DNA from: Argyresthia goedartella | Taxonomy: Eukaryota; Arthropoda; Insecta; Lepidoptera; Argyresthiidae | DNA: 64,000 nt | NCBI GenBank assembly: GCA_949825045.1 | Contig: OX463835.1 | Span: 24,569,201 to 24,633,200, forward strand | Direction: 5' to 3' | Shown: positions 43,861 through 54,943 of the stretch, piece after piece | How positions within the stretch are numbered: position 1 is the first letter of the stretch | How the letters are laid out: the number at the start of each line of letters is the position of its first letter | The notes under the pieces: model-generated | What the model was told of the DNA's origin: nothing | Databases searched by the model: none | What the model saw: only the letters and a program-made list of their open reading frames with translations | Program-made: the position numbers and the translations under genes

Positions 43861-45330
43861 AATAATAATAATAATAAATAAATCTTTTTATTTCAGATAT
43901 AAAAACCCATATTGACAAATACCTTAAAAACTAGAAATATATAACATTTTATGAACCTAATCTAACTTACTTTAACTTAACTTAAACATAGCTAGGGATT
44001 TTCTTCCTCGTCGGTCTCGCCTCCCTATAGCGTCTGTATACGATGCCTTCCGGCCAGTAGTCCTTGGCCAGGAACATCTTCTTGAGTTTGGCCGGCACCC
44101 GAAGTTTAAACGACAGGAAGTCCTTTGGTCTTTCTGACTCTAAAGGACTTATCTGCAGCGTAATCGTCTTCTGACTGCAAGGCGGAACCTGGACTTGATT
44201 TACCCTTTCCTGGATGTGACGCTCAATGTCCTCTTTGGTCATATTCACGTCGAGCCTGGAAAGGTATATCTGCGTCGTGGGAGCGGCAGCTTTGAGGCTG
44301 CACTCGGCGGCGGGGGCGGTGCCACGCTGATTGCGGCTGCGTCTGGAGCGGCGTTTCCTGTTGTGGACCAGGATAAATCCGTCTCCATCAACGGTCGCAT
44401 TCGGCGGGCCACGGGCGGGCCTGGCCAGCGGCGCGCGCGGCGCAGCCTGCAGCTTCTGTTGTTCGGCGGCGGGCGGTGCGGGGCGCGGGCGGCGGCGGCG
44501 GGCACGGCGGGACACAGCAGCATACGTGTCCTTCTGGGGTTCCGGTGTTTTGGATGGACCAGAAGAGACCGCATCAGGTGCTGGTCGAATTGGCTTCATG
44601 ACGTCACGAGGCGGTGCGGTATTTGTCGACGCGGGCTTAGCAACCCGCGTAACTAGGTCAGTCGCTTGTTGGGCGTTTTTGCTGACCGTCGCGTTGTCGG
44701 CACGCGCGTCGGCTATTCGCTGCGTCGGCAGCGAGGTATGAGCCTGACGCAATACTGACAACTCACGTTTGAGGTCAGCGCAGATGCCCTCCGAAGCCTC
44801 CAACTTGCTTCGAATTTCCGTGACGTCACCTTGGAGCCGCACGATATCCTTCAGCAGCCGGGTGACATCGACGTGGTCGAATGTCACCGGCGGCAGCTTG
44901 TTGAGGTCGCGGGCCACGTAGGTCGGGACATCATCGGGTTCGTCTCCTTGAACACCCGGAAGATGTCCTGGAGATCCTTCTTCCCGCTCGCAGCACCCCT
45001 CCGCCCGACGAGGCGCCCGGTGGTGACGGCGGTTTCCTGCAGCACTTTCTTGGCGGCGGCGATCTCAGCCTCCTTGAAGCTGGTCGAGCAGATCTGCTCC
45101 AGCGAGAGCTCGTCCATCACGTCCAGCTTCTGTTGGACGAAGGCGAGCAGCTCGTTCACCAAGATTGTGTCTGCGCGCTTGGCTGGTACAGCCATGGTAT
45201 TAATATTGCGAAACTAGGTAGTCGCTAATTTCCGGGGCATCGTCACGGACGCTGCTAGGAAGCGCCGTTCGTGCCGGTGTCACAGTTGCAACTCTATATT
45301 GTATGTATAACGTCATGAGAGGCAATATAC
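43861..45330 (-). mobile_element. LINE-E, ORF1-only non-LTR element inserted in Copia A gag
   Basis: 1470 bp inserted in the gag of Copia A, with ATATT on both sides (43856-43860 and 45331-45335). Read on the minus strand it has a short 5' UTR, one ORF, a short 3' UTR with AATAAA and a TTA-repeat tail. No endonuclease or RT is present. At its 5' junction lies an inverted copy of the target (45309-45328). Confidence 0.85.
43982..45195 (-). pseudogene. LINE-E ORF1 protein, one frameshift
   Basis: The ATG at 45195 starts an N-terminal helical domain (NELLAFVQQKLDVMDELSLE). Near 44920 the frame shifts by one base and continues as DLNKLPPVTFDHVDVTRLLKDI, a coiled coil (about 44850-44750), a Pro/Ala/Arg-rich middle, then a C-terminal RRM-like segment (TQIYLSRLDVNMTKEDIERHI; LSFKLRVPAKLKKMFLAKDYWPEG) and a stop at 43982. 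I recognise this as an ORF1-type protein common in Lepidoptera and often mislabelled in databases. About 400 residues in total. Far more GC-rich than the Copia around it. Confidence 0.8.
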
Positions 45331-45350
45331 ATATTGCCTCTCATGACGTT
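45309..45350. repeat. perfect 20-bp inverted repeat at LINE-E 5' junction
   Basis: AACGTCATGAGAGGCAATAT (45309-45328), spacer AC, then ATATTGCCTCTCATGACGTT (45331-45350). The right arm is native Copia gag; the left arm is its reverse complement and belongs to the insert. Confidence 0.95.
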
Positions 45351-45601
45351 AACATTCCTTTGGTCGTATTCGCATTTTTTACAATGTCAATATATTTGTC
45401 GCTCAGACATTGTACCAAAATTGATTTAGCTCGTGAGTCATCTTTCAAAAATAATACTAGAGCATCTTTATCGGTCGGTAACTCTTTTAACGATACATTG
45501 CTTAATTGATTTTCTTCCAGCAGTAATTTCAGTCTAAATTTCCACTGACTGAAACTTGAACTTTCAGTCAAAATCGGCAAGAGAGACCCCGCAGCTGTCA
45601 T
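45341..45601 (-). pseudogene. Copia copy A gag N-terminus
   Basis: The ATG at 45601 gives LPILTESSSFSQWKFRLKLL and DIVKNANTTKGMLTS, the N-terminal gag helices (UBN2/DUF4219-like) of Copia elements. It is cut by LINE-E at 45331; gag resumes at 43856. Confidence 0.85.
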
Positions 45602-45859
45602 CTTTCTTTCTTATAAATTTCGCCGATATTATTTTTCGTGGATCGCAACCCAATATATTTTTATTTACTTACTGCACGCGATCTGCTACCATGTTGAGGT
45701 TTTATGTAGAAGAATAAGCAAACTGTTATTTATCACAAGCCATATTATATTCATAGAAACATTACCACGACACAATCTACATAACAAGAGAATGTAACCA
45801 TAGCAACCAGTCAACATTACTAGTGTGGAGACACGCAGCTAGTGCTGTGCATCTCAACA
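45602..45859 (-). repeat. Copia internal LTR (45692-45859) with leader and primer-binding site
   Basis: The LTR is 168 bp and is followed toward gag by TGGTAGCAGATCGCGTGC (minus strand), a primer-binding site with the TGG start expected for a CCA-ended tRNA. On its other side, 45860 to about 45987 reads as the 3' end of a further minus-strand copy, so two copies share this LTR, as after LTR-LTR recombination. Confidence 0.88.
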
Positions 45860-46009
45860 CTCCTCCTAAATGATAACATGGTTTACAGTTATTATTTAAT
45901 ACACAACTATATTTAACTTAACTAAGCAAAAGATAAACTAACCAACTAAGAATTAGCACAAGAACTTATCAATTTATAAAACTTATACATTTATGCACCC
46001 GTTGCTAGA

Positions 46010-48777
46010 CATTCTACAATAAGAATGATCTTATCAAAAGCTGTACAAGATGATTTAAAGATTATTCAACTGGACATTCCTACTGCATTCCTAAATGGTA
46101 ACTTGAATAAAAACAATGTTAAAATATTTAATAAAAAGACATATTTATGCGCCAACGTGCATGGAAAGTTGTACAAGTTACAAGCCGAATTATGTAAGTA
46201 CGAAGTCTGTAATGTTACTGATGCAGCAGATCTATGGCATAAACGTTTAGGTAATTTGAATAGGAAAAGCCTACATATATTAAACTTACCTGTATCTGAT
46301 AGAATTTGCAGTCCTTGTATGGAGGGTAAAGCCACCAGAAGCCCATTCACGCCTGTCCCAAAGCCTAGAACGAGTATGATAGCCGAGATGCTTCACACAG
46401 ACATAGCTGGACCTATCAGACAACCAGGACCTAATGGTGAGAAATATTTTATGACAATTATTGACGATTTCTCTCATTTTTGCGTAGTATATCCATGAAG
46501 AGCAAATCTGAAGCAACAGAACGACTGATGAACTATGTATTAAGAATTGAAAACGAAACGGGGAATAAAGTAAAAAAAATTAGATGCGATAATGGTGGAG
46601 AGTACACTGCCAATAGTTTGAAACTTCTATGCAGAAATAGAGGGATTACTTTAGAATATACATTACCGTACACGCCACAACTTAATGGCATATCAGAACG
46701 GATGAACCGCACATTATACGACAAAACGAGGACTCTATTAGCGGAAACCGATTTGCCAAAACATCTATGGTGCGAAGCGATACAATGTGCAGTTTACCAA
46801 TTGAACAGATCGCCATCATGGGCCATATGCTTCAAGACACCCAGCGAAATATTTTTTGGTAAAAACGACCTATCGAGATTGAGAGTATTTGGTTCCAAAG
46901 CTTGGGCTACTATAGTACACATACCGGACAAGTTAGCCAAGAGAGCAAAACAAACAAGAATGGTAGGTTATGCAACTGTTGGTTACAGATTATGGGATTC
47001 AGAAGAAGATAAGATAATTATTTCCAGAGATGTAAGATTTGATGAAAGCGACTTTAAGTTCAAAAATAACGAAGAAATGAAACAAGTAAGGTATATTCAA
47101 GACAAAGAAGAAGAAATCAATACAGAAAAGAAAGATATAGTAGAAGATGAGGATGAATTTAAAGATGCAGAAATAAACAATGACCAAACTGAAGAAGAAC
47201 CAACCAGACCCAAAAGAACAATAAAACCTCCTGCTTATCTTAAAGATTACGCGACAAATGTAGAAAACATAAATGAAACTAACATTGTTATATGCCTTAG
47301 TGCAAATGCACCAGAAACTTTCAAAGAAGCTGTTAAAGAACCAGAATGGAAAAACGCAATTAATAAAGAATTAGATGCACTCCAAAGATAACAAACTTGG
47401 GAAGAACAAGAAATACCCGATGGAAGAAAGCTCATAGATACAAAATGGATATTTAAGCATAAAGAAGATGGAACAAAAAAGGCAAGACTGGTAGCTAGAG
47501 GCTTCCAACAAAAGAAAGAAGATATTTTCGACCGCATTTATGCACCCGTTGCTAGACTTTCTACAATAAGAATGATCTTATCAAAAGCTGTACAAGATGA
47601 TTTAAAAATTATTCAACTGGACATTCCTACTGCATTCCTAAATGGAAAATTGAAGTCTGATGTATTTATCAAAATACCTCAAGGACTAGAAATAAAAAAT
47701 AATAATACAGCATTAAAACTAAAGAGAGCATTGTATGGATTGGTTGAATCACCAAAGTGTTGGAATGAAACACTTGACAAATTCGCGAAAGCTAATGGAT
47801 TCCAAAGATGAGAATATGATTACTGTTTGTATTACAAAGAAGATTGCTGGATGCTGATTTATGTAGACGATATCCTGATCACTGTAAACGGGGAAGATAC
47901 TATTAAAGCACTTAAGGAGGAGTTTAACGCAAAATGTATGGGAGAAATTAAGTACTTTCTTGGAATGGAAGTTAAAAGAAATAAAGATACCTTAGAACTT
48001 AAACAAACTAAAATGATTGAAAAGATATTGACTAAATTCAAAATGGATGAATGTAACGGAATTAAAACTCCCATGGAAAGAAATTACAATATAGAAATAA
48101 GGGACGATACAAAAGTTTTAGATGTACCATATCTAGAACTAATAGGAAGTCTAATTTATCTTACTGTTACAACAAGACCGGATTTAACATTTGCAGTATC
48201 ATATCTGAGCAGATTTTTAGATAAACCGAACGAAGAATTATGGGAAGCTGGAAAAAGAATAGTACGTTATTTGAAAGAAACGAAGGAAAAAGGATTGTTA
48301 TTTAAAAAGACAAATGACAATAATTTATACGGATTTTCTGATGCCGATTGGGCTGGAGATAGAAGCGACAGAAAAAGTGTTAGCGGTGGTATTATCCTAC
48401 AAGGGCAAAACCCCATTGCTTGGTTTTTAAAGAAGCAACAATGTGTAGCTTTATCGTCTGCCGAAAGCGAGTACATAGCTGCCGCATCATTAGCACAGGA
48501 AATCGTTAATTTAAAAGACATATGTAAACACTTTAATTGTGATGTAAATGCCGTGTTACTTGTTGACAACAAAAGTGCGATATCAATGGCCAAGAATTAC
48601 GAGATTTCTAAGCGTACAAAACACATTGATATACGGGTTCATTATTTAAAAGACTTGGTTGTCAATAAGGTGATCAGTATAGAACATATTTGTACCAATG
48701 AAAATTTAGCGGATGTTATGACTAAAAGTTTGAGCACAGAGAAGTTTTATAAATGCATTGATAAGTTCTTGTGCTAA
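46010..48777 (+). pseudogene. Copia copy B gag-pol, internally rearranged
   Basis: Begins with a short RT piece (LSKAVQDDLKIIQLDIPTAF, 46025-46100) fused near 46105 to the GAG-pre-integrase region (NKNNVKIFNKKTYLC; DLWHKRLGNLNRKSL). It continues through integrase (HTDIAGP; CDNGGEYTANS), the RT repeated in full (FLNGKLKSD; LIYVDDILI) and RNase H to 48777. Lesions: VVYP-stop (46498), stop after DALQR (47391), stop after NGFQR (47811). The chimeric start shows rearrangement rather than clean retrotransposition. Confidence 0.9.
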
Positions 48778-48870
48778 TTGTTAGTTGGTTAGTTTACTGT
48801 TTGTTTAGTTAAGTTAGATACAGTTGTGTATTAAATAATAACTGTAAACCATGTTATCATTTAGGAGGAG

Positions 48871-48978
48871 TGTTGAGATGTACAGCACTAGCTGCGTGTC
48901 TCCACACTAGTAATGTTGACTGGTTGCTAAGGTTACATTCTCTTGTTATGTAGATTGTGTCGTGGTAATGTTTCTATG
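48871..48978 (+). repeat. Copia copy B 3' LTR, truncated
   Basis: Preceded by ATTTAGGAGGAG, the polypurine tract. Starts TGTTGAGATGTACAGC and breaks off after GTTTCTATG, 108 of about 168 bp. The next bases (CAGCAGATCTA) match the coding region near DLWHKR, a microhomology-like join to minus-strand Copia sequence. Confidence 0.88.
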
Positions 48979-48989
48979 CAGCAGATCTA

Positions 48990-50170
48990 GTTCGTTAATA
49001 TATGTATTTAATAATGTTTTTATTAAAGTTTACGTTTAAACCTGCCTCGACAATCTTTTTCACTGATAACAAATTGTATGAAACATCTTTCACAATTAGA
49101 GCATCAATATTGATCTTAGTATTTTGGTATTTTATTTTAAGTTTACCTCTTTTATTGGTTAATTTTCATATTTATCATTTATTAAATGCTCCGTACATCC
49201 CGAGTCTACAATTAGTTCTATGCTACCACACTCACCCACATTAGCAATAATATCACTAGCAATGAAACCTATTTCTTCGTCTTCTGTGCCTGCTGCTGTA
49301 GCATGTTGATACGTTGTATGTCGTGCACCTGAATTTCCTCTAAATGAGCGTCCACGCGCCCTTTGGTAGCTCCGTCCTCGTGTCAATGACCGTCCTCTAC
49401 TCGGTCGTCCCGATCCTCTGCATTCGAACGACTTGTGTCCACGTTTCCCGCAGAAGTGGCACGTGAGGAAGGCGTTATTCTCATAACTTTTACTATTTCC
49501 GTCCATTTTTAACTTTTTCTCCATATCCAGTAGTCTTGCTTTAACAAATTCTATGTTTAGCTGTTTCTTGGAAGTCATAGTCTCTATTGATGTAATTACT
49601 TGATCGTATATCTTTGGAAGAGAAGACAGCAGATAGAAAATTTGGTCTTCTACATCGACGTTTACGTTGATTGCCGCTAATTCACTAAGAATTCCTTCAA
49701 ATGTTAGGAAATATTGTTGTAAGTTGCTTTCATTGTCATACCGCATTGTTATGAGCTTCCGTTTTAAATAAAATTTGTTACAAACTGTTTTCCGTTTAAA
49801 TATTGCCTCTAATGACGTTAACATTCCTTTGGTCGTATTCGCATTTTTTACAATGTCAATATATTTGTCGTTCAGACATTGTACCAAATTTGATTTTGCT
49901 CGTGAGTCATCTTTCAAAAATAATACTAGAGCATCTTTATCTGTCGGTATCTCTTTTAACAATACATTGCTTAATTGCTTTTTTTCCAGCAGTAATTTCA
50001 GTCTAAATTTCCAATGACTGAAATTTGAATTTTCAGTCAAAATCGGCAAGAGAGACCCCGCAGCTGTCATCTTTCTTACTTATAAATTTCGCCAATATTA
50101 TTTTTCGTGGATCGCAACCCAATATATTTTTATTTACTTACTGCACGCGATCTGCTACCATGTTGAGGTT
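48990..50170 (-). pseudogene. Copia gag block, left arm of long inverted repeat
   Basis: The minus-strand ATG at 50070 gives a gag of about 300 residues with zinc knuckle CHFCGKRGHKSFEC and DSGCTEHLIN. Near 49158 it jumps to a later segment (KRGKLKIKYQNTK; VKDVSYNLLSVKKI) and ends about 49005. On the other side it runs through leader and primer-binding site to only the first 10 bp of an LTR (TGTTGAGGTT, 50161-50170). Confidence 0.85.
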
Positions 50171-50172
50171 AG

Positions 50173-51407
50173 AAATTTATAAGAAAAAAGATGACAGCTG
50201 CGGTGTCTCTCTTGCCGATTTTGATTGAAAATTCAAATTTCAGTCATTGGAAATTTAGGCTGAAATTACTGCTGGAAGAAAAGCAATTAAGCAATGTATT
50301 GTTAAAAGAGATACCGACAGATAAAGATGCTCTAGTATTATTTTTGAAAGATGACTCACGAGCTAAATCAATTATGGTACAATGTCTGAGCGACAAATAT
50401 ATTGACATTGTAAAAAATGCGAATACGACCAAAGGAATGTTAACTTCATTAGAGGCAATATTTGAACGGAAAACAGTCTGTAACAAATTTTATTTAAAAC
50501 GGAAGCTCATAACAATGCGGTATGACAATGAAAGCAATTTACAACAATATTTCCTAAGATTTGAAGGAATTCTTAGTGAATTAGCGGCAATCAACGTAAA
50601 CGTCGATTAGATGACCAATTTTGCTATCTGCTGTCTTCTCTTCCAAAGATATACGATCAAGTATTTACATCAATAGAGACTATGGCTTCCGAGAAACAGC
50701 TGAACATAGAATTTGTTAAAGCAAGACTACTGGATATGGAGACAAAGTTAAAAATGGACGGAAATAGTAAAAGTAATGAGAATAACGCCTTCCTCACGTG
50801 CCACTCCTGCGGGAAACGTGGACACAAGTCGTTGGAATGCAGAGGATCAGGACTACCGAGTAGAGGACGGTCATTGACACGAGGATGGAGCTACCAAAGG
50901 GCGCGTGGACGCTCATTTAGAGGAAATTCAGGTGCACGACATACAACGTATCAACATGCTTCAGCAGCAAGCACAGAAGACGAAGAAATAGGTTTCATTG
51001 CTAGTGATATTATTGCTAATGTGGGTGAGTGTGGTAGCATAGAACTAATTGTAGACTCGGGATGTACGGAGCATTTAATAAATGAAAAATATGAAAATTA
51101 TATGACGGATATTACGTACTTAGATAAAAATGTAAAAATATTCGTAGCTAACGGCCAACGTATTACAACTAATAAAAGAGGTAAACTTAAAATAAAATAC
51201 CAAAATACTAAGATCAATATTGATGCTCTTATTGTGAAAGATGTTTCATACAATTTGTTATCAGTGAAAAATATTGTCGAGGCAGGTTTTAAGGTAAAAT
51301 TTAATAAAAACAATGTTAAAATATTTAATAAAAAGACATATTTATGCGGCAACGTGCATGGAAAGTTGTATAAGTTACAAGCAGAATTATGTAAGTACGA
51401 AGTCTGA
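50173..51407 (+). pseudogene. Copia gag block, right arm of long inverted repeat
   Basis: Starts inside the leader and encodes gag (50191-50610), a frameshift near 50610, then 50682-51407 with zinc knuckle CHSCGKRGHKSLEC, protease DSGCTEHLINEKYEN and a run to LYKLQAELCKYEV. It faces the minus-strand block at 48990-50170 with about 100 bp between homologous parts. Confidence 0.85.
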
Positions 51408-51559
51408 TACCGTATATGATATCAGATGTCGTTATCGTTTCTATGTATATTCATAGAAACATTACCACGACACAATCTACATAACAAGAGAATGTAACCA
51501 TAGGAGCCAGTCAACATTACTAGTGTGGAGACACGCAGCTAGTGCTGTACATCTCAACA
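51408..51559 (-). repeat. Copia copy C 3' LTR, truncated, with hairpin at its broken end
   Basis: LTR sequence runs 51446-51559 (TATATTCATAGAAAC...CTCAACA). Just before it is CGTTTCTATG, so GTTTCTATG-TATATT-CATAGAAAC forms an inverted repeat (51437-51460). 51408-51436 is filler of unknown origin containing GATATC. Confidence 0.8.
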
Positions 51560-53648
51560 CTCCTCCTAAATGATAACATGGCTTACAGTTATTATTTAAT
51601 ACACAACTATATCTAACTTTACTAAACAAACATTAAACTAACCAACTAAGAATTAGCACAAGAACTTATCAATGCATTTATAAAACTTCTCTGTGCTCAA
51701 ACTTTTAGTCATAACATCCGCTAAGTTTTCATTGGTACAAATATGTTCTATACTGATCACCTTATTGACAACCAAGTCTTTTAAATAGTGAACCCGTATA
51801 TCAATGTGTTTTGTACGCTTTGTATTCTCGTTATTCTTGGCCATTGATATCGCACTTTTGTTGTCAACAAGTAATACGGCATTTACATCACAATTTAAGT
51901 GTTTACATATGCCTTTTAAATTAACGATTTCCTGTGCTAATGATGCGGCAGCTATGTACTCGCTTTCGGCAGACGATAAAGCTACACATTGTTGCTTCTT
52001 TGAAAACCAAGCAATGGGGTTTTGCCCTTGTAGGATAATACCACCGCTAACACTATTTCTGTCGCTTCTATCTCCAGCCCAATCGGCATCAGAAAATCCT
52101 TATAAATTATTGTCATTTGTCTTTTTAAATAACAATCCTTTTTCCTTCGTTTCTTTTAAATAACGTACTACTCTTTTTCCAGCTTTCCATAATTCTTCGT
52201 TCGGTTTATCTAAAAATCTGCTCAGATATGATACTGCAAATGTTAAATCCGGTCTTGTTGTAACAGTAAGATAAATTAGACTTCCTATTAGTTCTCGATA
52301 TGGTACATCTAAAACTTTTGGATCGTCCTTTATTTCTATATTGTAATTTCTTTCCATGGGAGTTTTAATTCCGTTACATTCATCCATTTTAAATTTAGTC
52401 AATATCTTTTCAATCATTTTAGTTTGTTTAAGTTCTAAGGTATCTTTATTTCTTTTAACTTCCATTCCAAGAAAGTACTTAATTTCGCCCATACATTTTG
52501 CGTTAAACTCCTCCTTAAGTGCTTTAATAGTATCTTCCCCGTTTCCAGTGATCAGGATATCGTCTACATAAATCAGCATCCAGCAATCTTCTTTGTAATA
52601 CAAACAGTAATCATATTCTGATCTTTGGAATCCATTAGCTTTCGCAAATTCGTCAAGTGTTTCATTCCAACACTTTGGTGATTCAACCAATCCATGCAAT
52701 GCTCTCTTTAGTTTTAATGCTGTATTATTTTTTTAAATTTCTAGTCCTTGAGGTATTTTGATAGATACATCAGACTTCAATTTTCCATTTAGGAATGCAG
52801 TAGGAATGTCCAGTTGAATAATCTTAAATCATCTTGTACAGCTTTTGATAAGATCATTCTTATTGTAGAATGTCTAGCAACGGGTGCATAAATGCTGTCG
52901 AAAATATCTTCTTTCTTTTGTGGGAAGCCTCTTGCTACCAGTCTTGCCTTTTTTGTTCCATCTTCTTTATGCTTAAATATCCATTTTGTATCTATGAGCT
53001 TTCTTCCATCGGGTATTTCTTGTTCTTCCCAAGTTTGTAATCTTTGGAGTGCATCTAATTCTTTATTAATTGCGTTTTTCCATTCTGGTTCTTTAACAGC
53101 TTCTTCGAAAGTTTCTGGTGCATTTGCACTAAGGCATATAACAATGTTAGTTTCATTTATGTTTTCTACATTTGTCGCGTAATCTTTAAGATAAGCAGGA
53201 GGTTTTATTGTTCTTTTGGGTCTGGTTGGTTCTTCTTCGGTTTGGTCATTGTTCATTTCTGCATCTTTAAATTCATCTTCATCTTTTACTATATCTTTCT
53301 TATCTGTATTGATTTCTTCTTCTTTGTCTTGAATATACCTTACTTGTTTCATTTCTTCGTTATTTTTGAACTTTATGTCGCTTTCATCAAATCTTACATC
53401 TCTGGAAATAATTATCTTATCTTCTTCTGAATCCCATAATCTGTAACCAACAGTTCCATAACCTACCATTCTTGTTTGTTTTGCTCTCTTGGCTAACTTG
53501 TCCGGTTTGGGTACTATAGTAGCCCAAGCTTTGGAACCAAATACTCTCGATCTCGATAGGTCGTTTTTACCAAAAAATATTTCGCTGGGTGTCTTGAAGC
53601 ATATGGCCCATGATGGCGATCTGTTCAACTGGTAAACTGCACATTGTA

Positions 53649-54943
53649 CGTGGGGCGCACTGTAAGCTTCCGGAATGAATATGAAAAAATACTATTAAAG
53701 GTACAATATTAATTTATTGATTTTCAAAATAATCTCCCTTGGCGTCTATGCACTTTTTCATTCGATGAAACCAGTTTTGAAAACTTTTGTGCCACTCCTC
53801 TGTGGTGACCTCTGAAACGTGTTTTTCATACTCCTCGACAGCCTCTTCTGGTGATGAAAATCGTTGACCGCGTAATTGGTTCTTAATTTTTGGGAACAGA
53901 AAAAAGTCACAAGGTGCCAGGTCGGGACTGTATGCAGGATGACTCATGAGTTCTACATTTTTCGCCTTCAAAAAGTCGTTTGTCTGTATGGCCGTGTGAG
54001 AACTAGCATTGTCGTGGTGCAGGATGATACGGCGTTTACGGTTATTTTTACGGAGTTCGTCAATATCTTCCGGCAAACAAATGGTCGTGTACCAGTCACT
54101 ATTCACTGTACGACGATTCTCTAAAGCAACAGTAGCCACGTGTCCAGTTTTATTAAAAAAGAAGCAATCATCCGCTTAGATGCACTTTTCATGCGCGCCA
54201 CTTTGGTTGGTTTCGGCTCATCTTGAAAGACCCATACGCTCGATTGCTGCTTTGTTTTGGGATCGTAGCAATAAATCCATGTTTCGTCACCTGTTACTGT
54301 GTTATGTCCCACACCAAATTTGACGCACCTTCGTTGAATCTGGTAAGCATGGCACTGCACCAAGTGACGCGGTCCGTTTTTTGAGCCTCGGTCAAGTTGT
54401 GTGGGATCCACCACGGGCACAGCTTTCTCACACCCAAATGTTTGTGTAGGATTAATTGTATTTGACTCATGCCTATTTCTAAGAATGCGCAAATTTCATG
54501 GTAGGTCACATGCCTGTCTATTTCAATCATACGGCGCACAGCATCGATGTTTTTGTTGGTCACAGCGGTGGACGGCCGACCATCGCGAGATTCGTCACTG
54601 AGATTGATACGACCACGCTTGAATTCTGCAAACCAGCTATAAACAGTTGTCTTGCATGGTGCTTCATTGCCAAAAGCTGTTTCAAGCCGAGCGATGCTCT
54701 GTTGAGCTGTCAAATTACACTTAAAATCGTAGAAAATCATACTACGAAAAATTTCCCGAGTTAAATCCATGTTGATGCAGACACACAATTTTTTAAATGG
54801 CGCCACAAGGTAAAAACAAAAGGCAGTCAGATGAAACAAACTGCATTCTACAGCCAAAGAGTTCTATTTTCAAATGTTGCAATAAATTTTTAAATATTGT
54901 TTATGTAAGTGGCCAGTTCCGGAAACTTACAGTGCGCCCTATG
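53649..54943 (-). mobile_element. mariner copy 2 in Copia C integrase
   Basis: 1295 bp between TA (53647-53648) and TA (54944-54945). Ends CGTGGGGCGCACTGTAAG and CTTACAGTGCGCCCTATG match copy 1 at 33183-34464. Copia copy A at about 42335 shows the uninterrupted site (CATTGTATCGCTTCG), confirming a TA target duplicated on insertion. Confidence 0.95.
53714..54770 (-). pseudogene. mariner copy 2 transposase, frameshifted
   Basis: Same protein as at 33356-34399, spread over three minus-strand frames: 54770-54294 (HTH part), 54300-54121 (TGDETWIYCYD) and 54139-53714 (HHDNASSHT; SPDLAPCDFF). An extra 5 bp near 54300 and a second shift near 54130-54160 break it. It keeps the three residues (MLT) missing from copy 1. 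Confidence 0.92.

Noticed and set aside
44195..44741. GC-rich plus-strand frames of up to 153 codons
   Set aside because: Antisense to the LINE-E ORF1; composition explains the lack of stops.
45309..45350. Terminator-type hairpin
   Set aside because: One arm is native Copia gag and the other lies in the LINE-E insert; it is an insertion footprint.
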